NCBI RefSeq assembly: GCF_000497045.1
Contig: NW_015961948.1
Coordinates: forward strand, 496,001-560,000
DNA length: 64,000 bases
DNA from: Kalmanozyma brasiliensis GHG001
Lineage: Eukaryota; Basidiomycota; Ustilaginomycetes; Ustilaginales
Reading direction: 5' to 3'
The notes beneath the pieces were generated by a model that had not been told where the DNA came from, searched no databases, and was given only the letters and a program-made list of their open reading frames with translations. Below, one piece after another: positions 47,955 to 58,082 of the stretch; within the stretch, counting starts at the first letter, position 1, and every line of letters begins with the position of its first letter. Made by a program: the position numbers and the translations under genes.

Positions 47955-48493
47955 TGGTTCCTTCAAATGCGAGCCTTCATGGAGGTGCTACGGCAACTTT
48001 CCGGTCGGAGCGGCAAAGGTCAGGTGTTGCTGACTCAGGCTACAGGCGTCCGTCGCTTCTTCACTGGAAGAGGTGAGGGCGACAACCCGTGGCAACCTCG
48101 ATCCAACGCTGTGCTTGTGTCGACCTCGACCATCTCATCAGCGACGATGCACAGGCCAAGCTCTCACTCAGCCGGATCCACCTGCGGATCTTTGACGCGC
48201 AAGGCGACTGTGCTCGTCCTTAGCTTGTAGCATCGACGCAATTGCTGCACAGGTCAAGAAGATATATAAATCACCTTGCGGGCTTTCTCATCCTCTCGTC
48301 CACCGAGACCTCACAAGCTCGCTCCTGTTCAGCCTCCACAATCGCTACCCTCGCGACACTCCAGCGACTTCTCATCCAGTCTCTTCACCTCGTTGAAAGG
48401 TAAGGCTCACCAGCTCCTGGCTTGGGGCCTTGACCTTCAGCGGCACCATCGCTAACAAGGCTGCTCTCTTTTCCCTTCACAGAAGACTTCACC
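47955..48493. other. promoter and leader of the NP-repeat gene
   Basis: This holds a TATA box, a TC/CA-rich leader and a leader intron from 48400 (GTAAGG) to 48482 (TTCACAG), with branch-like GCTAACA. A short open frame at 47967-48230 has no support. Confidence 0.55.
48263..48270 (+). promoter_or_regulatory. TATA box of the NP-repeat gene
   Basis: TATATAAA lies 231 bases before the ATG, almost the same distance as in the 11-residue-repeat gene (233). Confidence 0.55.
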
Positions 48494-48715
48494 ATGACCA
48501 AGGGACATGGCTCCGGCGGTGGGTCTGGCGGCGGCGGCAAGGGCGGTGGCGGTCACGGACCGTCTCAGCCTAGTCGTGCAGACGCATATAATCCTCAGAG
48601 TGCCGCCTACAATCCGACATCGGCTCAAGCCCAAGGTGGCAATCCTTCGGCCGATCGAGCGGCAGCGTTCAATCCTGAACACCTCCAGTACAATCCCACG
48701 ACAGAGCAGAAGTAA
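48494..48715 (+). CDS. small Gly-rich protein with NP repeats, unknown
   Basis: A 73-residue hydrophilic protein. The first 22 residues are almost all Gly with Lys/His (MTKGHGSGGGSGGGGKGGGG). The rest repeats an (A/Q)-(Y/F)-N-P motif: DAYNPQSA, AAYNPTSA, AAFNPEH, QYNPTTE. There is no Cys, no signal peptide and no membrane segment. The ATG at 48494 follows the leader intron by 11 bases (context ACCATGA). Leader intron, TATA box and small size suggest an abundant, induced protein; a hydrophilin-like stress role is possible. I do not know the family by name. Confidence 0.7.
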   Translation: MTKGHGSGGGSGGGGKGGGGHGPSQPSRADAYNPQSAAYNPTSAQAQGGNPSADRAAAFNPEHLQYNPTTEQK

Positions 48716-49473
48716 GACCGGCGATGGATGCGCCTTGTCATCGATAGCAGTTGCCGCTGCTCGTCACTCGGTCCTGTCTATCGTCTATTGCTCATCGTTA
48801 TGGCGCATACCTCCTAGCCCTTCTGGTCTTTGGTTCCAATCTCCTCGCTCGATTGAGCCACTCGGCGTCCATCACCTCACTTTCATCCTTCTCAATCCCA
48901 GTTCCATTGTTGATGCAGTCGATGAGGCCTGCTCGAATGAGTCGCCTGATCGTGTCCGCACCCAGTCTGGTTCGCCGTCAGCAAAGAAGCTTGAAGCTCG
49001 GTGAATAAAGCGGCCAATTCAGGCGAGGAGCCTTGACCTGAGTAGGGACAGCTGGACGACGAAGGGTCTATTGGAAGCTTGCATGCGCTGTCGGAAAGTG
49101 ATATGCTTCGACGACGAATGACAAGGTGAAACTACGTTGATAGAGTCGGGTTTAGGCCACCTCTTATCGTGTTGAGAAGGGTCTCGAGGATTGACAGATC
49201 GGAAAGGAAGAAGAAGAATTGTCCGGCTAATTCGTCGGCTCGACGCGGGGAATCGAAAACGAGGCACCAAACGGGCAGTCGGATCAACCGGCTGCACCTC
49301 CTTTAGAGCCGATTCACTCGCCGAGCGCTTACCCCGCCACTGTCCCCTTCCTATCGCCGCTGACTGACCCAGGCGCTATTCCAACGGCAACATTCTGAAA
49401 AGCATCCGTTCTCATCATCGCCATCATCCTCTCCTTCTTCATCCTGGCATCTGCTTGTTCGAGATTGCCAATT
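48716..49473. other. intergenic region, nothing recognised
   Basis: This is the 3' flank of the NP-repeat gene and promoter of the dehydrogenase gene; no coding frame is convincing. Confidence 0.5.
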
Positions 49474-51171
49474 ATGCGCTCCATCAACCTCCTTCGCGCC
49501 TCTTCCAAGGCCATCAACAGCGCCAACGCTGCACGATGCCTTTCCACCTCGGCTGCTTCTAGGCTCGCCCAGCCTGCCGCCGCCGCTTCCGCCGGTGAAG
49601 CTCAGGCTCAGCTCAGCCAGATCGCCCTATCGCGAGCCAAGGATGTCGAGTCCAAGTGGCAGGGCACCTCGATGCTCGGCGGCACCACCAAGAACTTTGT
49701 CGACGGCAAGTTCGTCGACTCGTCCGCCTCGTCCTGGCTCGACGTCAACGACCCTTCCACCCAGGCTCTTCTCTCCAAGGTGCCCCTCACCACGCAGTCC
49801 GAGTTCGATGCTGCCGTCGCCAACGCGGAGGCCGCCTTCCCCGCGTGGCGCGAGACGAGCTTGCTCACGCGTCAGCAGGTCATGTTCAAGCTCCAGGCCC
49901 TCCTCCGCGAACACATGGATGACATTGCCAACGCCATCGTGCTCGAGCAGGGCAAGACCTTTGCCGATGCCAAGGGTGACGTCCTCCGTGGTCTTCAAGT
50001 CGTCGAAGTCGCCTGCGGTGTCACATCCACCATGCTCGAGGAGCGCATCGAGGTGTCCAAGGACATGGACACCTACGCTCGTCGCGAGCCTCTCGGTGTC
50101 ACCGCTGCCATCGCGCCCTTCAACTTCCCCGCCATGATCCCGCTCTGGTCCATTCCCATGGCCACCGTCACTGGTAACACGTTGGTCCTCAAGCCCTCGG
50201 AGCGCGTTCCTGGTGCATCGATGATCATTGCCGAGCTCTGCCAGCGCGCCGGAATGCCCAAGGGCGTGCTCAACGTCGTCAACGGCGCGGTCGACATTGT
50301 CAACGGCATCTGCGACGACCCGCGCATCAAGGCCATCTCGTTCGTCGGCTCCGACAAGGCCGGTGCGCACATTTACCACCGTGGTACCCAGAACGGCAAG
50401 CGCGTGCAGGCCAACCTCGGCGCTAAGAACCACGCCATCCTCATGCCCGATGCCAACAAGAACTTTGCGCTCAACTCGATCGCGGGTGCTGCGTTTGGTG
50501 CTGCAGGCCAGCGATGCATGGCGCTGTCGGTGGTGGTTGCGGTGGGAGAGGCGCAGTCGTGGGTGCCGGAGCTTGTTGAGCGTGCTAAGCAGTTGAAGGT
50601 GTCAGGAGGCTTTGAGGAGGGTGCTGATTTGGGACCGCTCATCAGCCCTGCCGCGCGCGACCGTGTCCGCTCCCTCACTGGTAGCGTCGAGCAGGAGGGC
50701 GGAAAGATCTTGCTGGATGGTACCGACTTTGCCTCCCCCGACTACCCCAACGGCAACTTTGTCGGCCCCTCGATCGTTGAAGCCGGCCCGGGAATGAAGG
50801 CGTACGACCAGGAAATCTTCGGCCCCACCCTCGTCGTCCTCAAAGCAGACACCCTCGATCAGGCCGTCGAGTACATCAACAAGAACAAATACGGCAACGG
50901 TGCTGCGATCTTTACCACCAACGGCGCAACGGCGAGGAAGTTCGAAAAGACCGTCAACGCCGGTCAGCTCGGTGTCAATGTTCCCGTTCCCGTGCCTCTG
51001 CCCATGTTCGCGTGGAGTGGTAACAAGGGCAGTGTCATGGGCGATATCGGTTTCTACGGTAAGAGTGCGCTCAACTTTTACACGAGCTACAAGACCAGCA
51101 CCAGCTTGTGGCGCGCCGAGGACGCAAACATGTCGGAGAGGGCAAGCGTCAACATGCCCACCATGTCGTAG
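49474..51171 (+). CDS. methylmalonate-semialdehyde dehydrogenase (CoA-acylating), mitochondrial
   Basis: ALDH6-family enzyme that oxidatively decarboxylates methylmalonate or malonate semialdehyde to propionyl- or acetyl-CoA in valine, pyrimidine and beta-alanine breakdown. The product is 565 residues from ATG 49474. The Arg/Ser-rich leader ([20 protein letters not shown], then [10 protein letters not shown]) is a mitochondrial presequence. Family marks: [15 protein letters not shown] near 210-225, the cofactor motif SFVGSDKAG, and the catalytic Cys348 in [11 protein letters not shown]. The general-base Glu of ordinary ALDHs is replaced by Asn in [13 protein letters not shown], as in CoA-dependent MMSDHs. 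Length is normal with the leader. The stop codon lies 77 bases from that of the convergent glutamate kinase gene. Confidence 0.95.
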   Translation: MRSINLLRASSKAINSANAARCLSTSAASRLAQPAAAASAGEAQAQLSQIALSRAKDVESKWQGTSMLGGTTKNFVDGKFVDSSASSWLDVNDPSTQALLSKVPLTTQSEFDAAVANAEAAFPAWRETSLLTRQQVMFKLQALLREHMDDIANAIVLEQGKTFADAKGDVLRGLQVVEVACGVTSTMLEERIEVSKDMDTYARREPLGVTAAIAPFNFPAMIPLWSIPMATVTGNTLVLKPSERVPGASMIIAELCQRAGMPKGVLNVVNGAVDIVNGICDDPRIKAISFVGSDKAGAHIYHRGTQNGKRVQANLGAKNHAILMPDANKNFALNSIAGAAFGAAGQRCMALSVVVAVGEAQSWVPELVERAKQLKVSGGFEEGADLGPLISPAARDRVRSLTGSVEQEGGKILLDGTDFASPDYPNGNFVGPSIVEAGPGMKAYDQEIFGPTLVVLKADTLDQAVEYINKNKYGNGAAIFTTNGATARKFEKTVNAGQLGVNVPVPVPLPMFAWSGNKGSVMGDIGFYGKSALNFYTSYKTSTSLWRAEDANMSERASVNMPTMS

Positions 51172-51248
51172 AACCGTTCATGTCGGGACGAGATCCAAGT
51201 GCTTCTGTCTTCTTTCTGTGTGATTGAGCGTGTGCATTGCGTGGTGTG

Positions 51249-52793
51249 TCAGTCAGAGACGGACGGCGACGGCAGCACCAATGTGTGCAGCGCAACCTGA
51301 TCAGTGAGGTAATCCGAATCAGCATACCCCAGTGTCGCCGAGATCTGACTCGACTTGATGCCCTTGATCCTTTCGCTCTCGATCGAGGTGTAGTTGGCCA
51401 GCGCACGACCGACCTCGATGAGCTGCCACTCCCAGTCCTCGCCTTCGCCCGCCTGTGCTGCTTCCGGCGTCGGCTCGACCCGCGCCGGGCTGGGAGGTAG
51501 AACGCTGACGTCCTTGCGCAAGGAATCGATCACCGGCGGTGTCCGCGTTCCCGCCTCGTCGGTTCGCAACAGATACTGACCGAGACTCCTCGCAATGGGT
51601 ATCGACCCCGACAGCGGTGCGCCTTCCTCCAACCCACTAGTGTGGGGCACCGACTTGCTGATCCGCCGTCGGACCACGAGCCGGATCGCCTGCATCCTCT
51701 CCCAGTTGCCCTCGACGCCCACCACGCCTGCTGGCAACAATCGACCACCTGAGTCCGCCCGCGCAATCCGATTGAACGCCCCTTCATCAATAATCAATGC
51801 TCCGGCCGGATGCAACGCATGCAAGATGCTCCACTTTCTCGACGAAAGCGGATTTGCTGTGGGAAGGAAGAGTGTATGGGCCGGGTCCTCCAATGGCGGG
51901 TACCCGATCAGCGCCTTCTTCTCCTCCGCTAGACTCGACACTGATGACGCTAGATCCATCTTCGCCGCTCCGGTGGAAGAAGAGGGGGGGATACCTCTCT
52001 CGACGACCTTGACAATGTTCTCCGGATGCTCGCCGTTGATGATGACGGTTGCGACGCCGGCGGCGGTTGCCAGTTCGGCAGCGATGAGTTTGGTCTGCAT
52101 GCCACCGGTGCCGAAACTCGAGCCCATCGTTGCGACGCTCACCGCCTTCCTCGCCGCCGCTACGTCCTCCACCACCCCGAGTCGTCTCGCATTCGGGTCG
52201 CTGCGCGGATTGCCCGTGTACAACCCATCCACGTCGGTACACAAAAACAGAAAATCTGCATCCACCAGTCCTGCCGTGATCGCACTCAGCGTGTCGTTAT
52301 CGCCAAAGCGCAGCTCCGAGACCGAGACGGTATCGTTCTCGTTGACGATGGGGATCGCATCGAACGGCGGGGAGATGAGGGTGTCGAGGGTGGTGCGTGC
52401 GTTGTTGTAGCGAGGGCGATCGGCGATGTCGTTCCTCGTCAGCAGGACTTGGGCTACCGGAATGCCGACAGTGCTGAAAAGCGAGTCCCAGAGTGCGATG
52501 AGACGAAGCTGACCAAGGGCCGCGAGGGCTTGTCGTTCACCGAGAGCTTTGGGCCGTTCGGTGATGGACATGCGGATTCGTCCCATGCCGATGGCGCCAG
52601 AACAGACAATGACGACCCGATGACCTAGCGAGCGCAGCTTGTGGCAGGTTTCGACGAGTGAGGAGAGGATGGCGATCTTGGGCAGCTGGGTCGACTCGGA
52701 GATGATCGAGGAGGTGCCGAGCTTGATGACGATCGTTTTCGAGGTTGGGTTGGTGTGAGATGGCCCCGCGGCGGGGGCGTGTGCGCCGGTCAT
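51249..52793 (-). CDS. PRO1: glutamate 5-kinase with PUA domain
   Basis: First enzyme of proline synthesis, phosphorylating glutamate to gamma-glutamyl phosphate in the cytosol. The product is 514 residues from ATG 52793; the frame upstream has only a GTG. The amino-acid-kinase domain starts with TIVIKLGTSSI (about 20-30) and contains VVIVCSGAIGMGR, IPIVNENDTVSVSELRFGDND (glutamate and ATP site) and GTGGMQTKLIAAELATAAGV. A C-terminal PUA domain (about 375-500) carries LPAGVVGVEGNWERMQAIRL. The full-length form with PUA resembles bacterial ProB and yeast Pro1. A Ser/Gly-rich insert (about 270-300) and another near 395-450 make it longer than yeast Pro1. Confidence 0.95.
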   Translation of the reverse strand: MTGAHAPAAGPSHTNPTSKTIVIKLGTSSIISESTQLPKIAILSSLVETCHKLRSLGHRVVIVCSGAIGMGRIRMSITERPKALGERQALAALGQLRLIALWDSLFSTVGIPVAQVLLTRNDIADRPRYNNARTTLDTLISPPFDAIPIVNENDTVSVSELRFGDNDTLSAITAGLVDADFLFLCTDVDGLYTGNPRSDPNARRLGVVEDVAAARKAVSVATMGSSFGTGGMQTKLIAAELATAAGVATVIINGEHPENIVKVVERGIPPSSSTGAAKMDLASSVSSLAEEKKALIGYPPLEDPAHTLFLPTANPLSSRKWSILHALHPAGALIIDEGAFNRIARADSGGRLLPAGVVGVEGNWERMQAIRLVVRRRISKSVPHTSGLEEGAPLSGSIPIARSLGQYLLRTDEAGTRTPPVIDSLRKDVSVLPPSPARVEPTPEAAQAGEGEDWEWQLIEVGRALANYTSIESERIKGIKSSQISATLGYADSDYLTDQVALHTLVLPSPSVSD

Positions 52794-53186
52794 CGTCGGT
52801 ATGGCCGGCACAGTTCCAGGCTGTTTCGAAGGAGGTCGTAGGAGTGGTCCGATGAGAAACTGCTCGTTAGAGTCGATGGGATGATGAACTCAGGGTGAAA
52901 CGTGGTGGAGTTCAAGAAGGTCCGTGGGTGACTCGGCTGGGGATTTTTGAGCCCTCATTTCTTCTTGCGCTGCATTTCGCCGTGAATTTTACCGTGAATC
53001 ATATTATTAAATGAGCGGAATTCTTCGACCATCTTCGAGATGATCAATCAGCGCCTCGACTCTGGACTTTTTCTCTTGCGCTTGAAGAAGCAATGGCAGA
53101 TGACCGATCGAGGTTGCGTGTGTGGGCTAAAAGTACATGATTGCAAGAGGATGACAGGCTGCGAGGGAGAAGGCAGAAGCGGAACT
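52794..53186. other. glutamate kinase promoter and RFC2 3' flank
   Basis: 393 bases between two co-oriented minus-strand genes. No gene is seen. Confidence 0.5.
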
Positions 53187-54341
53187 CTAGACGTAGGCCT
53201 TGCCATCGGTCTGCACGACCTCCTGCAGCTTGAGGCAAAGGTTGAGCAGCTGCAGCTCCTCGTCGGCGCCATCTGTGAGACACTTGTCCATCTGGGCCAT
53301 CAAGAGCGCCGCCTTTGCTTTGATCTTGGCCAGCAAGGTGGGATGGGCGATGATATGGTCGTGCAGCTGCACCAGCAGCTGTGTGATCGAGTAGCCCTCC
53401 CTTGTGATGGTCCTCACCTCCTCTCTGATCCTCTCGAAGGCGTCCTTCTTCCTTGCACCACCAACGGAATCCATCTCGACGTCATCGTCGGAGTTGTATG
53501 CTTCGATGCCCACCGCTTTCGCCAGCGACGCGATGACCCGCGTGGGAACGACTCCTGCGATTTCGACGATCGACTCCGAGGTGACTGCCGACTTTTCGTC
53601 ACCCGCGACGCTGTGGAGGCGCGACGCAGATTGTAGATACGTGATAGCTCGTCGAAGATCGCCATCCGACGTGCTGATGAGGGTATCCAGCACGGCATCG
53701 TCCCGGAAAGCGACGGATTCTGCGCTCGCGATCATCTCGAGCCGTGTTTTGGTCGACGACGTATCCAACGACCTGAACCTGAACTTGCTGCACCTCGAAG
53801 CCAATGGCTCGATGATCCTCGTCACGTAGTTACACACCAGACAGAACCTCGTGATCCTGCTGTACTGCTCCATGATGCGCCTCAATGCGCTCTGTGCGTC
53901 CTGCGTCATGCTGTCCGCCTCGTCGAGGATGATGATCTTGAACGGCGGGCACGGAAACCCTTCCTTTGGATTGGTCACGGCCAGCTTGGCAAAGTTCTTG
54001 ATCTTCTCTCTTACCACGCTGATACCCCTTTCGTCGGACGCATTGAGCTCGAGGACGCGGGTCTTCATCAGCTCGGGCCCGAAGAGCTGGCGAGCGAGCG
54101 CGAGGATGGTCGACGTCTTGCCGGTACCGGGCGGACCATAGAAGAGCATGTGCGGGAGATTGTTCGACATGAGCGTCTTTTGGAGCACCGCGACGGTGTG
54201 TTCCTGCGCAGCAACATCGTCGATCGTCTTCGGACGGTACTTTTCGACCCACGGTCGCATGGCAGCTCGCTCCTTGGCGAGCTTCTCCTTTTGAGCGGCT
54301 TGACCGGCGTTGTGCGCCTTTGACGACTGTTGAAGGAACAT
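53187..54341 (-). CDS. RFC2: replication factor C subunit 2 (clamp loader ATPase)
   Basis: AAA+ subunit of the RFC clamp loader, which opens PCNA and places it at primer ends. The product is 384 residues from ATG 54341. RFC boxes: [19 protein letters not shown] (30-48), Walker A GPPGTGKT (69-76), box [13 protein letters not shown], Walker B LDEAD (139-143) and the arginine-finger SRC (182-184). The order and the [20 protein letters not shown] sequence match yeast Rfc2 (human RFC4) rather than Rfc3 or Rfc4. A short acidic insert ([16 protein letters not shown]) interrupts the C-terminal collar domain and is unusual. The divergent neighbour is the CAF-1 large subunit, another PCNA partner. Confidence 0.95.
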   Translation of the reverse strand: MFLQQSSKAHNAGQAAQKEKLAKERAAMRPWVEKYRPKTIDDVAAQEHTVAVLQKTLMSNNLPHMLFYGPPGTGKTSTILALARQLFGPELMKTRVLELNASDERGISVVREKIKNFAKLAVTNPKEGFPCPPFKIIILDEADSMTQDAQSALRRIMEQYSRITRFCLVCNYVTRIIEPLASRCSKFRFRSLDTSSTKTRLEMIASAESVAFRDDAVLDTLISTSDGDLRRAITYLQSASRLHSVAGDEKSAVTSESIVEIAGVVPTRVIASLAKAVGIEAYNSDDDVEMDSVGGARKKDAFERIREEVRTITREGYSITQLLVQLHDHIIAHPTLLAKIKAKAALLMAQMDKCLTDGADEELQLLNLCLKLQEVVQTDGKAYV

Positions 54342-55232
54342 GTTGACGATCAAGCCTCGAGGGAAAGTGCAAAGTGATGGTGTTGGAGCTCGAAGCAGTG
54401 ATGTGGGTGTTGGGCCTTCTCATGCCTTGATCCACGACCCTGCGCAGCTGAGACCATCTCGCACGGAAGTCGTTGGCTCGAGAAAATCAGTGTGGAGTGT
54501 CGGTCTCTCAAATCGGCGCGACGCGTAGAGAAACACCTCCAGCAGGGCGCGATGCTCAATTTACACGTCTCTTTCTCAGCCAAAAAGATCAGAAGGAAGG
54601 GGTCCAAGCTGAGATGCTTCCAATTTCCACAACGAGCGAGCGGAAGAAGCTGGGCCCAGAAGTCGCGGTCCAAGAAGAACACTCTGCACGGCGTGAGAAA
54701 GTGTGGCATCGCCCGCTCGTTAGACGGAGCTGAGCCACACAAGGTTGCGTGCGTGACGCGAAAAAAGTGACACCAAGGAAGCTGCCTGTTGCTCTTTCGG
54801 CGAAACGTGGGTGTGGTGGGCGTGGCTAAGTGTGCAGCGCGTGTCAATTTGCACTCAGCCATCAACCAACCTTGCCTGTCTCCTGATCATCACCTTCGCA
54901 TCGTTCGCTCTCGCATCACTGTCCGTCACTGCATACTTTCATTCAATCCTTTACATCTACAGCACCCTCTCACAAGCATACTCAGCCTCCAAGGCAAGAT
55001 CACGAGTCTTGACTCAGCATCGGATTGCTTCCTTGACCGCCAAGCCGGCCCATCCGAGACTCCCACTCCCACTCGGCCAGTCCGTTGACTCAGCTCGATC
55101 ACTCACACATCCTCGGTCTACCCTCATATCGCTCTGACTTGAGACCCTTCGCGCCACCAAGTATCGTAGCGAGGCCGACATCGCACCTTCTCTAGTCGAG
55201 GTACTGCCGTCGATAGCACTGCCAGCCGAGCG
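54342..55232. promoter_or_regulatory. divergent promoter of RFC2 and CAF-1 with MluI-box-like sites
   Basis: An exact MluI cell-cycle box, ACGCGT, lies at 54521-54526, and a related ACGCGAAAA at about 54756-54764. Both fall in the 891-base region between two S-phase genes read in opposite directions. In yeasts such sites bind MBF and drive G1/S transcription; the same role here is inferred. No gene is seen in the region. Confidence 0.5.
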
Positions 55233-58082
55233 ATGAGCGTCCTTGCGCCACCTCCTTCGCCTTCGCCGTCATCGTGCTTCGATGCCATGCTCTCCGACTC
55301 GGACATGAACATCGATCGAAACATGGCTGCCAACAGCCTCAAGCGCAAAGCTTCCAACAGCACAAAGCCAAAGTCGGCGCACGGCAACGCTTCTTCCAGC
55401 GACGCCGAGAATCGCCCCATTACAGCTTCGGTCAGCGCGAAGGCAAAACCACCCGCGAAAGCAGAGGCGACACCAGCGAAAGCAGCTGCAACGACAGCCA
55501 CATCATCGTCTGGGCCTGCTACCAAACGTGCCAAGCTCAGCAGCAGCAGCAGCAGTACCGGCAGCAGCGCGACGCCCCTGGTCGAGCTCAAAAATGGCAA
55601 ACTCGTGCTCAAGCAGAAGGCCGTCAATTGGACTGGCACCATGCCCGTCCTCAAGGCGGTCATCACCTTCCAGGAGTTCCTCGACGTCCAAGACAAGCTC
55701 GACGAGATTCCCGCCGAGCATCTCCACGTCATTGCCAAGCTGACCCAGGAGAGCGACAAGTCCCTAGTCGAGCTCGCAAAGTCAATCCGCAGCAGGCTCA
55801 TGCCAGAAGCCGAGTTTGGATCCAGCGACTCGGAAATGTCGGCAGCTTCATCATCCTCAAGGAGCAAACTCACACTCCCTAGCATACAGGCTGCCATCAA
55901 CGCCGTCGCCGAGAGGAAGAACTACGGCATCGACAGCAGCGATGTCCCAAGCCACTCTTCCGCCAGCACGTCCGAGGAGGCACCAATTGTGCCGGCACCT
56001 TTGCAGCTTTGGCGCTGGGAGGTCACTGATCTTGCCATGCTGCCTGCAGAGTTTCTCGACAAGTTCACTGAGCGCAGAAGCGACCGTGAGTCGGCACGCA
56101 TTCAAGCACAGCAGATCTTCAGCAGCCTGAAGCAAGAAGAAAGGCAAGCCTTGCTCGACAAGGGCGTCAAGTCAAAGATCTCAGCTACCGTGGCTGCCGA
56201 CAAGTCCTCCGCCACCACGAACACACCACCAAAAGCTTCGAAGATGAAGGCCACAGCCGCCGGCACAAGCGCTTCCCAGCCCATCTCGATCGACGACGAT
56301 ATGGATGATGGCGCGGTTGCTGACACCGAGCGCGATGCTGCCCCACTTTCGACGCCAGTCGCTTCTCACAAGCGCAAGTCGTCATCCTCTGCATCCACTC
56401 CGCAACCCTCCGCTAAGCGCTCGGGTGCCGCTGGTGAGGCGTCGACACCATCTGCCTCTTCGTCTCCCAAGGACAAGCGCAAAGTCAAGGAGCCCGTCGA
56501 GCTCTCGCCAGAGAAGCAGAAGGAGAAGGAGGAGAAGGAAGCCGCCAAGGCCGAACGATTGAGGGCCAAGGAGGCAAAGCGCCTTGAGCGAGAAGCCAAG
56601 GAGCAGGAGAAGCAAAAGGCAAAAGAAGCCAAGGAGGCCGAGCTCAAGAAAGTAGAAGACGCAAAGAAGCGTCAAGCGAACTTCTTGACATCATTTGTCA
56701 AGAAGGCGGCGCCGAAGAGCCCCTCCAAGCCGGCCGCGGGTGCTGCTGTCGCTTCAAGTAGCGCTGCAGCTGGCAAGGCTGCTGAGACCATCTCCGATTT
56801 TGACCGCACTTTCCTGCCGTGTCAGTACAAGGACCTTGCGCCGATCAACCGCTTCGCCTCGCCTGCTGGTGCTCCCAAAGTCCCGCAGCTCGGTCAAGCC
56901 GACCTCTCCCGCGACGAGATGCTCTCACAGTTCCTTACGCGCTCCTCGGTCCTCAAAGGATCCACAGCTTCGAACGTGCCTCGTCGACGAAAAGGCGTTC
57001 ACCCGCCCGTCTCGGTACGCGAGATCAAACGCGTCGTCACCGAATCGGACGTGCTCGGCGGTAATGCTCAAGAGCAGGCCGAAAAGGCGCTCGAGACGCT
57101 CCAAGATCGCAACAAGGTGCAGCTCAAGCTGCTGCAGTTCGAGTCGGACCGTCGACCGGGGTGGTACGGCACATGGACCAAGTCGACCAACCTCATTGGT
57201 CCGCGATGTCCTTTGGGTCAGGATCCCGTTTCGCTCGACTACTCGTACGACTCGGACGCCGACTGGGAAGAGATGGGTCAGGTGGAGGGCGAGGATGTGC
57301 AGGAGGGCGAGGAGAAGGAGGACGACAGCGTGATGGACGAGGATGAAGACTCGGAGATGGACGATTGGCTGGTTGACGATCTCGAGGTAGAGGAGGAAGA
57401 AGAGCAAAGGTTGGCTGCGATGGATGTGGACGATGAGATCGTTGAGGTCGACGCCAAGGGCTTGCCCGTGCCCCCTGCGCCGGTGACGACGAACTTGCTG
57501 CACCCGAAGAAGAAGAAGAAAGTCAAGCTGCTAGGCAGGCGCTTCGACGCCAAGCTCGTACCCTTCTCGAGTGGACCGCACTGGGAGGCCGAGCTGGGCA
57601 AATGCGACTACGACCTCTTCTCGAGTTACCGCATCGAGCTGCTCAACGACGCGTGCTTCGGCCTCAACCCGTTCACCTTCAGCTCGGTCGTCGAAGCGGT
57701 CGACGCGCCTGTGGCGGACGATGCGGTCGACACCCCGACCAAGATCCGTAAAGCCCCCCTGCCGGCCGGTGGCGTCCTCGCCGCCCTCTGGGCCGACGCC
57801 AACCCGTCCGCCCCCTCCTCCGCCCCTCCCACCCCTCCCGCAAAAGAAGGCTTCAAACACCAGCTTCGCGAAGACGCCATCCCAGCATTACTCACCGCCA
57901 TCGACGGATCCACAAAGACCCGCGCAGGGCTGGTGGACGATCTCAAGGAGGTGCTCGACAAGCTCGGCAAGAGCGCAAGCAAGAACGCTATCGGCGAAAG
58001 AGTAGGCGTGTACGCCAAGAAGGAGAAGAAGGCGGGAGCCAGTTGGGTGGTCAAGGATGAATGGAGGGGTTTGATGGGTTGA
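55233..58082 (+). CDS. CAC1: chromatin assembly factor 1 large subunit (p150/Cac1)
   Basis: Histone H3-H4 chaperone that works behind the fork with PCNA. The product has 949 residues. Order: disordered Ser/Ala/Lys-rich N-terminus; a KER-like run of Lys/Glu/Arg (about 430-480); a PIP-box-like QANFLTSFVKK right after it (481-491); the conserved CAF-1 block around LLQFESDRRPGWYGTW and LDYSYDSDADWEEM (about 630-681); the acidic ED segment (about 687-730); and a C-terminal winged-helix-like domain (about 870-949, FKHQLREDAIPALLTAIDGS). All known functional parts are there. The gene is intronless. Confidence 0.93.
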   Translation: MSVLAPPPSPSPSSCFDAMLSDSDMNIDRNMAANSLKRKASNSTKPKSAHGNASSSDAENRPITASVSAKAKPPAKAEATPAKAAATTATSSSGPATKRAKLSSSSSSTGSSATPLVELKNGKLVLKQKAVNWTGTMPVLKAVITFQEFLDVQDKLDEIPAEHLHVIAKLTQESDKSLVELAKSIRSRLMPEAEFGSSDSEMSAASSSSRSKLTLPSIQAAINAVAERKNYGIDSSDVPSHSSASTSEEAPIVPAPLQLWRWEVTDLAMLPAEFLDKFTERRSDRESARIQAQQIFSSLKQEERQALLDKGVKSKISATVAADKSSATTNTPPKASKMKATAAGTSASQPISIDDDMDDGAVADTERDAAPLSTPVASHKRKSSSSASTPQPSAKRSGAAGEASTPSASSSPKDKRKVKEPVELSPEKQKEKEEKEAAKAERLRAKEAKRLEREAKEQEKQKAKEAKEAELKKVEDAKKRQANFLTSFVKKAAPKSPSKPAAGAAVASSSAAAGKAAETISDFDRTFLPCQYKDLAPINRFASPAGAPKVPQLGQADLSRDEMLSQFLTRSSVLKGSTASNVPRRRKGVHPPVSVREIKRVVTESDVLGGNAQEQAEKALETLQDRNKVQLKLLQFESDRRPGWYGTWTKSTNLIGPRCPLGQDPVSLDYSYDSDADWEEMGQVEGEDVQEGEEKEDDSVMDEDEDSEMDDWLVDDLEVEEEEEQRLAAMDVDDEIVEVDAKGLPVPPAPVTTNLLHPKKKKKVKLLGRRFDAKLVPFSSGPHWEAELGKCDYDLFSSYRIELLNDACFGLNPFTFSSVVEAVDAPVADDAVDTPTKIRKAPLPAGGVLAALWADANPSAPSSAPPTPPAKEGFKHQLREDAIPALLTAIDGSTKTRAGLVDDLKEVLDKLGKSASKNAIGERVGVYAKKEKKAGASWVVKDEWRGLMG

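Noticed and set aside
47967..48230. 87-codon plus-strand frame before the NP-repeat gene
   Set aside because: Overlaps the promoter region, lacks motifs, and lies just upstream of a clear TATA box.
49627..50433. 268-codon minus-strand frame within the dehydrogenase gene
   Set aside because: Shadow frame; the sense protein has all ALDH6 motifs.
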